12,462 bases of DNA from JANNHK01 sp034408875 (GTDB taxonomy: Bacteria; Actinomycetota; Acidimicrobiia; IMCC26256; PALSA-610): contig JAWXCJ010000363.1 of assembly GCA_034408875.1 (NCBI GenBank), forward strand, positions 1 through 12,462, in the 5' to 3' direction. This document shows positions 1 through 7,718 of this stretch, one piece after another. The position numbers and the translations under genes were made by a program. Positions within the stretch are counted from its first letter, which is position 1. Each line of letters begins with the position of its first letter. The notes beneath the pieces are model-generated. The model was not told the origin of the DNA, made no database searches, and saw only the letters and a program-made list of their open reading frames with translations.

Positions 1-57
1 CCGACCAAGCGGAGCCCGACCAAGCGGAGCCCGACCAAGCGGAGCCCGACCAAGCGG
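1..57. repeat. 15-bp tandem repeat, about 3.8 copies
   Basis: The unit CCGACCAAGCGGAGC occurs three times without change (1-15, 16-30, 31-45), followed by a 12-nt partial copy (46-57). The array is cut by the window edge, so its true length is unknown. The unit is 15 nt and all three forward frames stay open through it (for example Pro-Thr-Lys-Arg-Ser or Asp-Gln-Ala-Glu-Pro repeats), so it could be the tail of an upstream gene. It could equally be an intergenic minisatellite. It ends 5 nt before the likely -10 box of the next gene, so that gene's -35 region lies inside the last copies. Confidence 0.9.
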
Positions 58-62
58 CAACG

Positions 63-75
63 TATCCTGTGCTGC
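63..75 (+). promoter_or_regulatory. Candidate leaderless promoter (-10 TATCCT)
   Basis: TATCCT at 63-68 fits the actinobacterial -10 consensus TAnnnT and lies 7 nt before the ATG at 76. Transcription would therefore begin at or beside the start codon, giving a leaderless mRNA. No Shine-Dalgarno sequence precedes the ATG, which agrees with this. No convincing -35 is visible; that region is inside the tandem repeat. The same arrangement (TAnnnT, 7 nt, ATG) recurs at 12230-12243. Confidence 0.45.
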
Positions 76-708
76 ATGTTGCGCGACGAGGTCGGCCGCA
101 TTGTCGGGGATGCCATCCATGTCGGATGGGAGCGCGCCACGCGGTACGGCGCCATCGGCCCGCGGCACCGGCGGGCGCAGAAGTTCGCGGCATTCGGCGC
201 CGGGAGCTTCATCGGGTTCCCGCAGTCGGTGATCTTCGGCGAGGGCCGCATCGCGATCGGCGAGGGGACGACCATCGGGCCGCTGGCGAGCCTCAGCGCG
301 GGCATGCCGTCGCAGATGCACGAGGAGAGCGACCCGCTCATCACGATCGGCGACCGGACCGTGCTCGGCAAAGGGATCGGCATCGTCGGCCACGAACGCA
401 TCCACATCGGCGACGACATCTGGACCGGGCATTACGTCTACATCTCCGACCAGAACCACGGCTACGAAGACATCGAGCTGCCCATCGGCGTGCAGATGTG
501 GAAGAACGAGCCGGTCTCGATCGGCGACGGGTCGTGGCTCGGCCACGGCGCGATCGTGCTGCCGGGCTCGCAGATCGGCCGCCATGTCGTGGTCGCGGCC
601 GGGGCAGTCGTCGCCGGCCTGACCGTGCCCGACTTCTCGGTCGTGGCCGGCGTACCGGCGCGCGTCATCCGCCACCACGAAGACGGCAAGGGCTGGGTCA
701 CAGACTGA
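76..708 (+). CDS. Hexapeptide-repeat (left-handed beta-helix) acyltransferase
   Basis: This 210-residue protein belongs to the bacterial hexapeptide transferase superfamily, cytosolic enzymes that move an acetyl or other acyl group from CoA to a sugar or similar acceptor. Imperfect hexapeptides of the type (I/V/L)-G-x-x-x-x run from about residue 52 to 195 (IGEGTT, IGDRTV, IGDDIW, IGDGSW, IGRHVV). A long loop near 121-145 carries SDQNHGY, where His128 matches the general-base His of the sugar O-acetyltransferase branch. The C-terminus GVPARVIR (192-199) is typical of this family's last coil. Residues 1-45 form a basic helical lead-in. The ATG at 76 is chosen because it follows a -10 box at leaderless spacing; the frame is open further upstream, so a longer protein entering from outside the window cannot be excluded. 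The acceptor is unknown. It converges on the transporter operon. Confidence 0.88.
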   Translation: MLRDEVGRIVGDAIHVGWERATRYGAIGPRHRRAQKFAAFGAGSFIGFPQSVIFGEGRIAIGEGTTIGPLASLSAGMPSQMHEESDPLITIGDRTVLGKGIGIVGHERIHIGDDIWTGHYVYISDQNHGYEDIELPIGVQMWKNEPVSIGDGSWLGHGAIVLPGSQIGRHVVVAAGAVVAGLTVPDFSVVAGVPARVIRHHEDGKGWVTD

Positions 709-718
709 AATCGCGCCG

Positions 719-765
719 AACTGGCGTACCTGAGGCAGACACCGTCTGCCCGAGGTACGCCAGTT
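719..765. terminator. 47-bp palindrome between convergent genes (likely bidirectional terminator)
   Basis: AACTGGCGTACCT (719-731) is the exact reverse complement of AGGTACGCCAGTT (753-765). Inside, GGCAGAC (734-740) pairs with GTCTGCC (744-750) around a 3-nt loop, ACC. The two stems are separated by one 2x2 mismatch (GA/CG), so the transcript from either strand can form a 20-bp hairpin. It is 10 nt from the stop of the acyltransferase and 9 nt from the stop of the solute-binding protein. That central position fits a shared terminator. Neither side has a U-tract, which is common for high-GC actinobacterial terminators. Confidence 0.75.
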
Positions 766-774
766 GGGCGTGCG

Positions 775-2532
775 TTAGCCCGCGGCCGGTGAGCCGGGCC
801 AGGGCGGGTAGTCGGGTACCTCGTCGCCCGCGGGCAACTCGGTGTATATGCCGACGGCATCCGGGTCGTCGAACCACGGGAGCGAGTCCGGCCAGCCGCC
901 GGGCAGGTAGCGCTCGCCGCCCTTGACGTACAGCAACATGCCGGAGCCTTCGTTGCCGGCTTCGTCTTCGCCGGTCGCGTCCGGATCCCAGTAGATCGCG
1001 GTGGTGTCGTCGGCGGAGTTGTAGTCGGTCTGCGGCCAGAGGCTGTTACCCCACGAGTCGTGCGCGTAGGTCTTGCCCTGTTCCTCGGGCGGGTACCCGA
1101 ACATGCCGTCGCGGAACGTCTCCGGCGTGAGGTTCGGCCCCGCGAGGTGGATACCGAGCAACAACCGGTTCGGGCCGGGGTAGATGACCGCCTGCGAGTT
1201 CACCGGCGGCTCCTGGCCGTAGTACCACTCGTAGCTCTGCCACGAGTCGCCGAGCTGGTTGTCCTGGCGGGCCAGCGTGAGGCCGAGGCCGAACGCGTGC
1301 GACCACTGCTGCTGGTCGAACGTGCGGCCGAAGATCGTCGTGTCGGCGAGCACCGACGGACCGATGATCCACTCGGGGAAGTAGTTCTGCTTCGTCGCCT
1401 CTTCGGTGATGTTCTTCGGCACGAGCGGGTCGGTGCTCATGATGATGGTCGTCACGCCCGCTTCCTTCATCTGCGCGATGACGTTGGTCGCGATTTCGGG
1501 ACCCTTCGCCGCGTCGAAGATGTAGGTCGAACGTTTCGCGATCTCGCCGCCGTACTCGTCGGCGAACGTCTCCTCGAAGCGGTCGTTGCGCTCCTTGAAC
1601 TCGTCGACCTTGCGTTCGGCCTGCACCCACCCGAAGACGCGGGTCTCGGTCTGGAGTGCGGTGTCGCCCGCGTACTCGGCGGGCTGGCCGACGAGCTGTT
1701 TGCCCATGAGTTCGAGCAGGTGGACGTCGGCCTGGTCTGGGTTCGGGCCCGTCGGCCAGAGGTACGGCGAGACGCGCTCGACGTCGGGGGCCGGCGCGGC
1801 GATCGAGCACGCACCCACGCACAGGATCTCGGCCTCGACGAGCGTTTCCCAGTAGACGTCGGTCTGGCCCGGCCCGCCGATGGCGGCGAACGGCTTCAGG
1901 TCGATGACCTTCTGTGCGTCGGCGGCGGCCGCCGTCGCGTCGGCCGCGAGGCCAGTCGCCTCGACCACCACGACGTTCAGTTCGCGTCCGTAGGTTTCGC
2001 CGATGTCTGCAAACATCGCGAGGTAGTCCTGAGCCGTCTGGTTCACCGCGTCCGGGTCGGTGTCGGCGCCCGCGTCCTCGACGAGGAGCTGCTGCAGCGG
2101 GTCGGGTTGGGCCTTGTACAGCGCGATGGTGATCTCGTCCTCGGTGACGCCCTGCGTCGTCGCGCCGCCGTTGCCGGCCGCTTCGTCGTAGGGCGCGACA
2201 CACGGGTAGGCGTTGTTCACCGGCATCATCAGGCGGCCCGTGTCGGTGTCGCACGTGTCGCCCCACTCGACGGTATCCAGGATGCCCGCGGCCTCGGCCG
2301 CCTGGTACGTCAGCGCGATGTCGGGGTTGATCTCGGTCCCGTCGCCGCCGCCGCTGCTGCTCGCTTCGGTCGTGTCGCTGGTACCGGTGCCCTCGACGTC
2401 GTCGTCATCGTCGCCGCCACCGGTCGCGATGACCACGCCGACGATGATCATGATCACGAGAATGAGCGCGATCGGCCCGTAGCGTCGGAGCGTCTTGCCG
2501 CTTCCGCCCCCGTCTCCGGTTTCACTCGCCAT
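775..2532 (-). CDS. Membrane-anchored ABC transporter solute-binding protein (HAAT/LivJK type)
   Basis: This is a 585-residue extracytoplasmic binding protein of the type I periplasmic-binding fold used by branched-chain amino acid-type importers. Residues 19-37 form one hydrophobic segment after a basic patch (KTLRRY), followed by an Asp-rich, Gly/Ser/Thr-rich linker (41-66). There is no lipobox Cys, so it is probably held by an uncleaved N-terminal anchor. The binding domain starts near 130 (EDEITIALYK) and includes AAIGGPGQTDV (216-226) and the later lobe IIGPSVLADTT. Cys94/Cys111 and Cys238/Cys242 may form disulfides outside the cell. It is longer than the usual 370-420 residues of LivJ proteins; the surplus is the N-terminal 129 residues and the C-terminus. 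The ATG at 2532 has a Shine-Dalgarno GGGGGGAA five nt upstream. It is the last gene of the operon, 27 nt after the MFS-ATPase fusion. The ligand is unknown. Confidence 0.85.
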   Translation of the reverse strand: MASETGDGGGSGKTLRRYGPIALILVIMIIVGVVIATGGGDDDDDVEGTGTSDTTEASSSGGGDGTEINPDIALTYQAAEAAGILDTVEWGDTCDTDTGRLMMPVNNAYPCVAPYDEAAGNGGATTQGVTEDEITIALYKAQPDPLQQLLVEDAGADTDPDAVNQTAQDYLAMFADIGETYGRELNVVVVEATGLAADATAAAADAQKVIDLKPFAAIGGPGQTDVYWETLVEAEILCVGACSIAAPAPDVERVSPYLWPTGPNPDQADVHLLELMGKQLVGQPAEYAGDTALQTETRVFGWVQAERKVDEFKERNDRFEETFADEYGGEIAKRSTYIFDAAKGPEIATNVIAQMKEAGVTTIIMSTDPLVPKNITEEATKQNYFPEWIIGPSVLADTTIFGRTFDQQQWSHAFGLGLTLARQDNQLGDSWQSYEWYYGQEPPVNSQAVIYPGPNRLLLGIHLAGPNLTPETFRDGMFGYPPEEQGKTYAHDSWGNSLWPQTDYNSADDTTAIYWDPDATGEDEAGNEGSGMLLYVKGGERYLPGGWPDSLPWFDDPDAVGIYTELPAGDEVPDYPPWPGSPAAG

Positions 2533-2559
2533 CTGTATTCCCCCCAGGGTGTAGTGCCC
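2533..2559 (-). promoter_or_regulatory. Intercistronic gap with strong Shine-Dalgarno site
   Basis: On the minus strand the 27 nt between the fusion stop (TAA) and the ATG of the binding protein contain GGGGGGAA (2545 to 2538), 5 nt before the ATG. This is the only junction of the operon that is not an overlap. It has its own ribosome site, which would allow the binding protein to be made in excess over the membrane parts. No hairpin or promoter is evident in the gap. Confidence 0.6.
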
Positions 2560-5556
2560 TTACTCGCCGCGGGGTCCGCTGCGAGCAACAACTGCTTCCG
2601 ACTCTCCCATATATGCCGCGACGACCCGCGGGTCGCGCACGACATCGATGGGAGCACCAATGGTGACGATCTCGCCCAAGTCCAGTGCGATCATCCGGTC
2701 GGAAATCGACGTGAGCAAGGGTACGTCGTGTTCGATCACGAGCAGGCTCGCCCCCGTGAGCGTTCGGATCTGGTCGAGCAACGGGCCGAGCGCTTCGGCC
2801 TCCTTCTGCGCAATACCCGACGACGGCTCGTCGAGGAGCAACACGCTCGGCCTGTGCGCGAGCACGCACGCAAGGTCGACAACGCGGCGCGAGCCGGTCG
2901 ACAGCTCGTGGATGTACTTGTCGCGGAATGCGCCGAGCCCGAGAAGCTCGATGAGCTCCTCGACCCGCACCTTGACCTTGTCCTCGGAGTCGACGACCCA
3001 CGGGAGGTAGAGCGCGGCTGCGATCGGGTCCTTCACTTCGACGGAGCGTTCGCACGCGACGGCGATCGTTTCCTTGACCGACAGCGCCGGGAACAGGCGA
3101 CCGTCCTGGAACGAACGACCGAGGCCGCGCCGGGCGCGCGCGTCGGGGCCGAGGTTCGTGATGGCGTGACCGTTGAGGGTCACGATGCCGCGGTCGGCGG
3201 GCAGGTACCCCGAGATGACGTCGAACAGGGTGGTCTTGCCCGCGCCGTTCGGTCCGAGGAACCCGATGATCTCGCCGGGCTGCACGTCGAACGACACGTC
3301 GATGAGCGCGCTGATGCCACCGAATCGCTTCGCGACGCCTTCGACGACCAGCCGCGGCATGTTGTCGTGGTCCCTGCCGTGCCCGTTGCCCGACGGCTTG
3401 TCGCCGACCGCCGACTCCTTGACCCGCGTCGCGATGCCGCCGTGGGCCGACGCCGCGCCTTCGAGGAACACCGACCGCAGCACGTCGGGCCGGTTCAGCA
3501 GTTCGCTCGTGGGACCGTTGAACCGGATCTCGCCCTTCTCCATGAAGTACGCGGTCTCCGCAACGGTGAGGGCGACGTTGACCGACTGTTCGACGAGGAT
3601 GATCGTCGTTCCCTGTTCCTTGAGCGCCTTCACGGCCTCGAGGAGTTCGGCGACGATGCTGGGCGCGAGGCCAAGCGACAGTTCGTCGATCATCAACAGG
3701 CGCGGCTTCGTGAGCAACGCCATACCGAGGGTCAGCATCTGCTGCTGCCCGCCGCTGAGGTTGGCCGCCGGTTCCGACATCCGGTTGCGCAACACGGGGA
3801 ACCGCTCGAGCACCGACTCGACTGCGTCGTTGCGGACGCGCTTGTCCTTGTTGAGCCAGCCCCCGAGCCGTAGGTTCTCCGCGACCGTCAACGACGGGAA
3901 CACGCCCTTGCCGCCGGGCACGACGATGATGCCGCGCGCGGTGATCTCGTACGGCGGCGCGTAGGTGGCGTCGCGGCCGTCGAAGACGATGGCACCACCA
4001 TCGGCCGGTACGAGACCGGCGATCGCGTTCAACAAGGTCGACTTGCCCGCGCCGTTCGTGCCGAGCAACGCGACGATCTCACCCTCGTCGACTTCGAGGT
4101 TGACGCCGAACAGCACCTGGACGTTGTCGTAGCTGACGTCGAGGTTGCGCACGAGGAGGAGCTTCACGAGGCCCTGCGACCGTTGGTACTTCACCTCGGC
4201 CTGGGCCGCGGTGGAGGTCCACACGCGGTTGATGTCGGCGCGGACGAACATCGACGCCGACGACAGGATCGCGGCACCGATCAGGAAGATCGGCACCATC
4301 AGTAACAGGCCGCCGCGGATGCCGTACTCGTCGGCGACGGCGCCTACGACGATGAGCGCGAGCAGGCCCGGCAGGATGAACAACGACGCCATGGAGAAGC
4401 CCAGGGCGCGCACCTTGGGTGGGATCGAGAGGGAGAGCGCGGCGAAGATGCCGGGCGCGAGCAGCGCCGCCATGCCCGAGATCAAGATGTTCGCGAAGAC
4501 GGCGACCCACACGGTCGGGGCGAGGGCGTACATGACCCACGCGCCCGCGATGCCGATCGCGACGAGTGAAAGCCAGCGCAGCCCCGCGCCCGGATCCTTC
4601 AGCATCAGCCTCGACGCCAGCGGGATACCGATGATGATGCCGACGATCTGGGCCGGTTCGGCGATACCGGCGACGAAGCCGCGCTCGGCCTCGGACAGGC
4701 CGAAGACCTCTTCGTAGAACAGCGAGGTGAGTGTCGCGAGGCCGATGACCGACGCGGCGAGGAACGGCAGCGAGTACCAGATCCGGCGCAGGGTGCGGAC
4801 CTGCCACAGGATGCGGACCGACTCGGCCCACGAAGGTGGTGTTTCGTCGGTGTGGATGGCGTCTTCGCTTGCCCCCGCGGCTTTGCGTTCCCAGTGCCCG
4901 CGGCCCGGCTCCTTCAACTTCAGCCCCATGATCACGAAGATCACGGTCGGGAAGAAGAACACGATGAACGGTGCCCGCCAACCCCAGATCTCGGCGATCA
5001 CGCCACCGAGGAGCGGGCCGATGCACGCGCCGACCGCGTTGGCCATGCGGTGGAAGCCGAACACCTCGGTACGAACGTGGGTGGGGTAGTAGTCGGAGAG
5101 CAGCGAGTTGTGCGTCGGGGTCACGACCGCGCGTCCGATGCTTGCACCCGAACGGGCGATGATCATCGCGAACAGCGTGACGGCGAGACCCGTGGCCAAT
5201 CCGAAGACGGCCCAGACCGCCGCGCCGCCGATGGCGAACGGCACCCGTTTCATGCGATCGGAGTAGTACGCGAGCGGCACCTCGACGAGGAGCCCGCCGA
5301 TCAGGGTGATCGCGACGAGGGCAAGGAACCCGCCGTTGCTGAGGCCGAAGTAGTCGCGAATGTTCGGCGCGACGACGCCGAAGACCGTGCGGTCGAGTTC
5401 GTCGACGGCATTGAGCGCGAAGAGGATGAGCAGCGGGTACGCCGCTTCGCCGGCGGTGACTTCTTCGAAGTAGCGCTTCGGGCGGCGCGGCTTGTGCACG
5501 GTGATGCGGCCCTTCTGGAACCACACCGTGCGGGGAGGATGCGTCGTGACGGTCAC
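2560..5556 (-). CDS. MFS transporter fused to LivF-like and LivG-like ABC ATPases
   Basis: This is a 998-residue three-part protein. Residues about 37-440 form a major facilitator unit with roughly twelve membrane helices, a motif-A-like loop YYSDRMKR (97-104) and a long central loop (213-255). Its pattern recalls the Spinster-like branch, but that is a weak resemblance. Residues 464-700 are a LivF-type ATPase: Walker A GTNGAGKS (499-506), signature LSGGQQQ (600-606), Walker B with Asp624-Glu625, and Gln657 in the switch-His place (VEQ, normal for LivF). Residues 733-990 are a LivG-type ATPase: Walker A GPNGAGKT (768-775), Q-loop Gln817, Walker B Asp909-Glu910, switch His943, and the LivG-like ending AYMGE. 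Its signature is altered to LSTGSRR (885-891). It starts with GTG and overlaps the permease by GTGA. The ATPases should drive the LivHM permease on the cytosolic face; the MFS role is unknown. One continuous frame and intact motifs argue against assembly error. Confidence 0.92.
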   Translation of the reverse strand: MTVTTHPPRTVWFQKGRITVHKPRRPKRYFEEVTAGEAAYPLLILFALNAVDELDRTVFGVVAPNIRDYFGLSNGGFLALVAITLIGGLLVEVPLAYYSDRMKRVPFAIGGAAVWAVFGLATGLAVTLFAMIIARSGASIGRAVVTPTHNSLLSDYYPTHVRTEVFGFHRMANAVGACIGPLLGGVIAEIWGWRAPFIVFFFPTVIFVIMGLKLKEPGRGHWERKAAGASEDAIHTDETPPSWAESVRILWQVRTLRRIWYSLPFLAASVIGLATLTSLFYEEVFGLSEAERGFVAGIAEPAQIVGIIIGIPLASRLMLKDPGAGLRWLSLVAIGIAGAWVMYALAPTVWVAVFANILISGMAALLAPGIFAALSLSIPPKVRALGFSMASLFILPGLLALIVVGAVADEYGIRGGLLLMVPIFLIGAAILSSASMFVRADINRVWTSTAAQAEVKYQRSQGLVKLLLVRNLDVSYDNVQVLFGVNLEVDEGEIVALLGTNGAGKSTLLNAIAGLVPADGGAIVFDGRDATYAPPYEITARGIIVVPGGKGVFPSLTVAENLRLGGWLNKDKRVRNDAVESVLERFPVLRNRMSEPAANLSGGQQQMLTLGMALLTKPRLLMIDELSLGLAPSIVAELLEAVKALKEQGTTIILVEQSVNVALTVAETAYFMEKGEIRFNGPTSELLNRPDVLRSVFLEGAASAHGGIATRVKESAVGDKPSGNGHGRDHDNMPRLVVEGVAKRFGGISALIDVSFDVQPGEIIGFLGPNGAGKTTLFDVISGYLPADRGIVTLNGHAITNLGPDARARRGLGRSFQDGRLFPALSVKETIAVACERSVEVKDPIAAALYLPWVVDSEDKVKVRVEELIELLGLGAFRDKYIHELSTGSRRVVDLACVLAHRPSVLLLDEPSSGIAQKEAEALGPLLDQIRTLTGASLLVIEHDVPLLTSISDRMIALDLGEIVTIGAPIDVVRDPRVVAAYMGESEAVVARSGPRGE

Positions 5557-7718
5557 GTTCCGAGCTCCACAGATTCCTCGATCTCAGGCCGCTCGAGCGC
5601 GTCGGCGACCACGGCGGCCATCTCGGGACTGGCATCGAGCTCGTCGACACGCCGGTCGGCGAGCAAGCTCGGCACGAGCAGGTTCTTCTTGCGCGCCAAC
5701 CATCGCAGCGCGGCGTCGCGGCCCTCGGTCACCGCCGCGCCGAGACCGGCGGGCGTGATCAGCAACACGATCAGGAGTCCGAACCCGGTCGCGAGGAACC
5801 GGAGTTGAGGCAGCGGCATGTAGTACTGGATCGTGAAGACGTAGAGCGCGCCCAGGATGACGCCGGGAATCGATGCGAGCCCGCCGATCACGACCACCGT
5901 GAACACGCGCAGGCTCGACGCGGCATCAAAGGGGTTGTTGAGGGCGTTGTCGCTCAGCGTCCGGGCGTGCTGGACATAGATCACTCCTGCCATTGCGGCC
6001 AAGAACCCTGAGAACGCGAACGCGACCAGCGTGGTACGGATCGTGTTGATGCCGTACGCCTCGGTCGCGCGCGGGTTGTCGCGCAGGCCGATCAGGACAC
6101 GGCCCGTCCGGCTCCGGCGCAGGCCGTACGCCATCGCGATCGAAATCGCGAGGATGCCGAGCATCACCCAGTAGTAACGCGACTCGGTGTTGATCTCGAT
6201 CGAGCCGAACAGCGTCGGGTGTTCGAGCCGGTCGGTCGGAACCCACGAGAAGTACGTGGGGTTGAGGACCCAGAAGATGACCGCGGCCGAGAACGTGAGC
6301 GTGATGACTGCCAACGTGAGGCCGCCCGCGCGCGCGGCAGGAATGCCGATGATGACCGACGTGACGGCGCCGGCGATCCCGCCGACGAGGATGGCGATGC
6401 CGAGGTCGAGGCCTTGGCTCTGGGTCACCCACGCGCCGACGGCGCCGCCGATCGCGGCGAACGCCATCTGCCCGAGGCTGACGTGCCCGGCCCAGCCCGT
6501 CAGCACGACGAGAGACACGCCGATGATCGCGATGACGCCGGTGTTCACCGCGATCGAAAGGTCGTGGTTCGACAGCACCGCGGGCAGTCCCAACACGGCT
6601 ACCGCGCAGAGGCCGAGGACGACCCACACCGCCACGCGTACCTCGGTGAGCTTGCGCATCTCGGTGGGGATCGGGCGCATTTCCTTGGCGAACTGCCAGC
6701 TCGTGACCGCTTGGTCCTCGATCCGGCTACCCCGGCTCCGCCGCTGCGTGAGGAGCGCGATGACGACGACGAAGAAGATCCACATGTACTTCTGCGACTC
6801 GACGCCGGTGCTGAGGTACACCGACTGGCCGAGCACGCCCAGGCCGATAGCGGCGGCCGTGATCGTGCCGAAGCGCTCCATGCGGCCGATGACGGCTGCC
6901 GCCAACGCGACGACGAGTGTGGGCACGCCGAGCGCGGCGCCGAAGGTGAACCCACCGACGCCCGCCGAGAGGAACACGGCGACGAACGCGAACACCGTTG
7001 CGATCACCCACACAACCGTCTGCACGCGTGGCACCGGGACACCCAGGGTCGCCGCTCGGTCGGATCGCTCGGCCGACGCGCGGATCGCGATGCCGTACGG
7101 GCTGTAGCGCAGGAAGAGCGCGAGCCCGATGAGCAACGCCGGGACGACGAGGAAGACGATGAAGTCGCTCTCGTCGAAGATCAGGCCGCCGATCTCGCGC
7201 GAGTACTCGAATGGTGGTTCGAGCGAGGGCAGGCCGGCCATGTTCTTGAAGCCGAACCACGGGAGCATGTAGATCGCGAGCGCGGTGAGCAGCTGACCGA
7301 CGCCGATCGTCGCCACCGTCAGGATGAGCCGGGGCGCCTTCTTGAACCGGTTGATGATGGTCCGCTCGACGATGAAACCGAGCAAGATCGCGATGCCAAG
7401 CCCGATGGCCACGGCGATGGCGTAGGGGAGTCCCGTGAAGACGTCGGGGATGTCGCCCTTCTGGTCGGCGGCCATGATCAGGATCGTGATCTGCGCGGGG
7501 ACGACACCGAGGTCGCCTTGCGCGAAGTTGATGACGCGGTTGGCGCGGTAGATCAGCGCGATACCGACGGCGGTCAGTGCGCTGAGGCTGCCGAGCAGTG
7601 CGCCCTTCACCATGATGCCGAGCGACGGGTCCCACTTCAGGTACGAGAACCCGACCAGCAGGACGAGCACGATGAACGGCTCGAAACGCCGCCACGGCAA
7701 CTCGGCGAGTCGCTTCAC
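5553..7718 (-). CDS. Fused LivH-LivM branched-chain-type ABC permease
   Basis: This 721-residue membrane protein joins both permease subunits of a HAAT importer in one chain. The first half (about 12-325) is LivH-like, with the signature YRANRVINFAQGDLG (57-71). A hydrophilic linker (326-360) leads to the LivM-like half (about 361-660), which carries GWAGHVSLGQMAFAAIG (408-424) and the ATPase-contacting loop around RSRTGRVLIGLRDNPRATEA (535-554). A charged cytosolic tail of about 60 residues (661-721) has no counterpart in ordinary LivM proteins. The GTG start (7716-7718) overlaps the TetR stop by GTGA, and its own stop overlaps the next GTG start the same way, so translation of the three genes is coupled. 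It forms the membrane channel for the solute delivered by the binding protein, with the two ATPase domains of the neighbouring fusion as its likely motor. Confidence 0.93.
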   Translation of the reverse strand: MKRLAELPWRRFEPFIVLVLLVGFSYLKWDPSLGIMVKGALLGSLSALTAVGIALIYRANRVINFAQGDLGVVPAQITILIMAADQKGDIPDVFTGLPYAIAVAIGLGIAILLGFIVERTIINRFKKAPRLILTVATIGVGQLLTALAIYMLPWFGFKNMAGLPSLEPPFEYSREIGGLIFDESDFIVFLVVPALLIGLALFLRYSPYGIAIRASAERSDRAATLGVPVPRVQTVVWVIATVFAFVAVFLSAGVGGFTFGAALGVPTLVVALAAAVIGRMERFGTITAAAIGLGVLGQSVYLSTGVESQKYMWIFFVVVIALLTQRRSRGSRIEDQAVTSWQFAKEMRPIPTEMRKLTEVRVAVWVVLGLCAVAVLGLPAVLSNHDLSIAVNTGVIAIIGVSLVVLTGWAGHVSLGQMAFAAIGGAVGAWVTQSQGLDLGIAILVGGIAGAVTSVIIGIPAARAGGLTLAVITLTFSAAVIFWVLNPTYFSWVPTDRLEHPTLFGSIEINTESRYYWVMLGILAISIAMAYGLRRSRTGRVLIGLRDNPRATEAYGINTIRTTLVAFAFSGFLAAMAGVIYVQHARTLSDNALNNPFDAASSLRVFTVVVIGGLASIPGVILGALYVFTIQYYMPLPQLRFLATGFGLLIVLLITPAGLGAAVTEGRDAALRWLARKKNLLVPSLLADRRVDELDASPEMAAVVADALERPEIEESVELGT

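Noticed and set aside
1..57. CRISPR array or attachment site in the 15-bp repeats
   Set aside because: There are no spacers, the unit is too short and not palindromic, and there is no integrase or tRNA nearby.
69..926. Alternative plus-strand frame starting at GTG 69 across the acyltransferase
   Set aside because: The product is low-complexity Arg-rich sequence, whereas the ATG 76 frame gives clear hexapeptide repeats. It also runs through the palindrome into the convergent gene.
1060..3873. A 937-codon open frame on the plus strand, antisense to the solute-binding protein and the fusion gene
   Set aside because: It is Arg/Asp/Val-rich without domain motifs and lies opposite two well-supported genes with intact family motifs. 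Long antisense frames are expected at this base composition.
2560..5556. MFS-ATPase fusion as a sequencing or assembly error
   Set aside because: The frame is uninterrupted across both linkers, both linkers read as plausible hydrophilic sequence, and the gene is bounded by a GTGA overlap and a Shine-Dalgarno-led neighbour. A single frameshift could not create this arrangement without leaving a broken domain.
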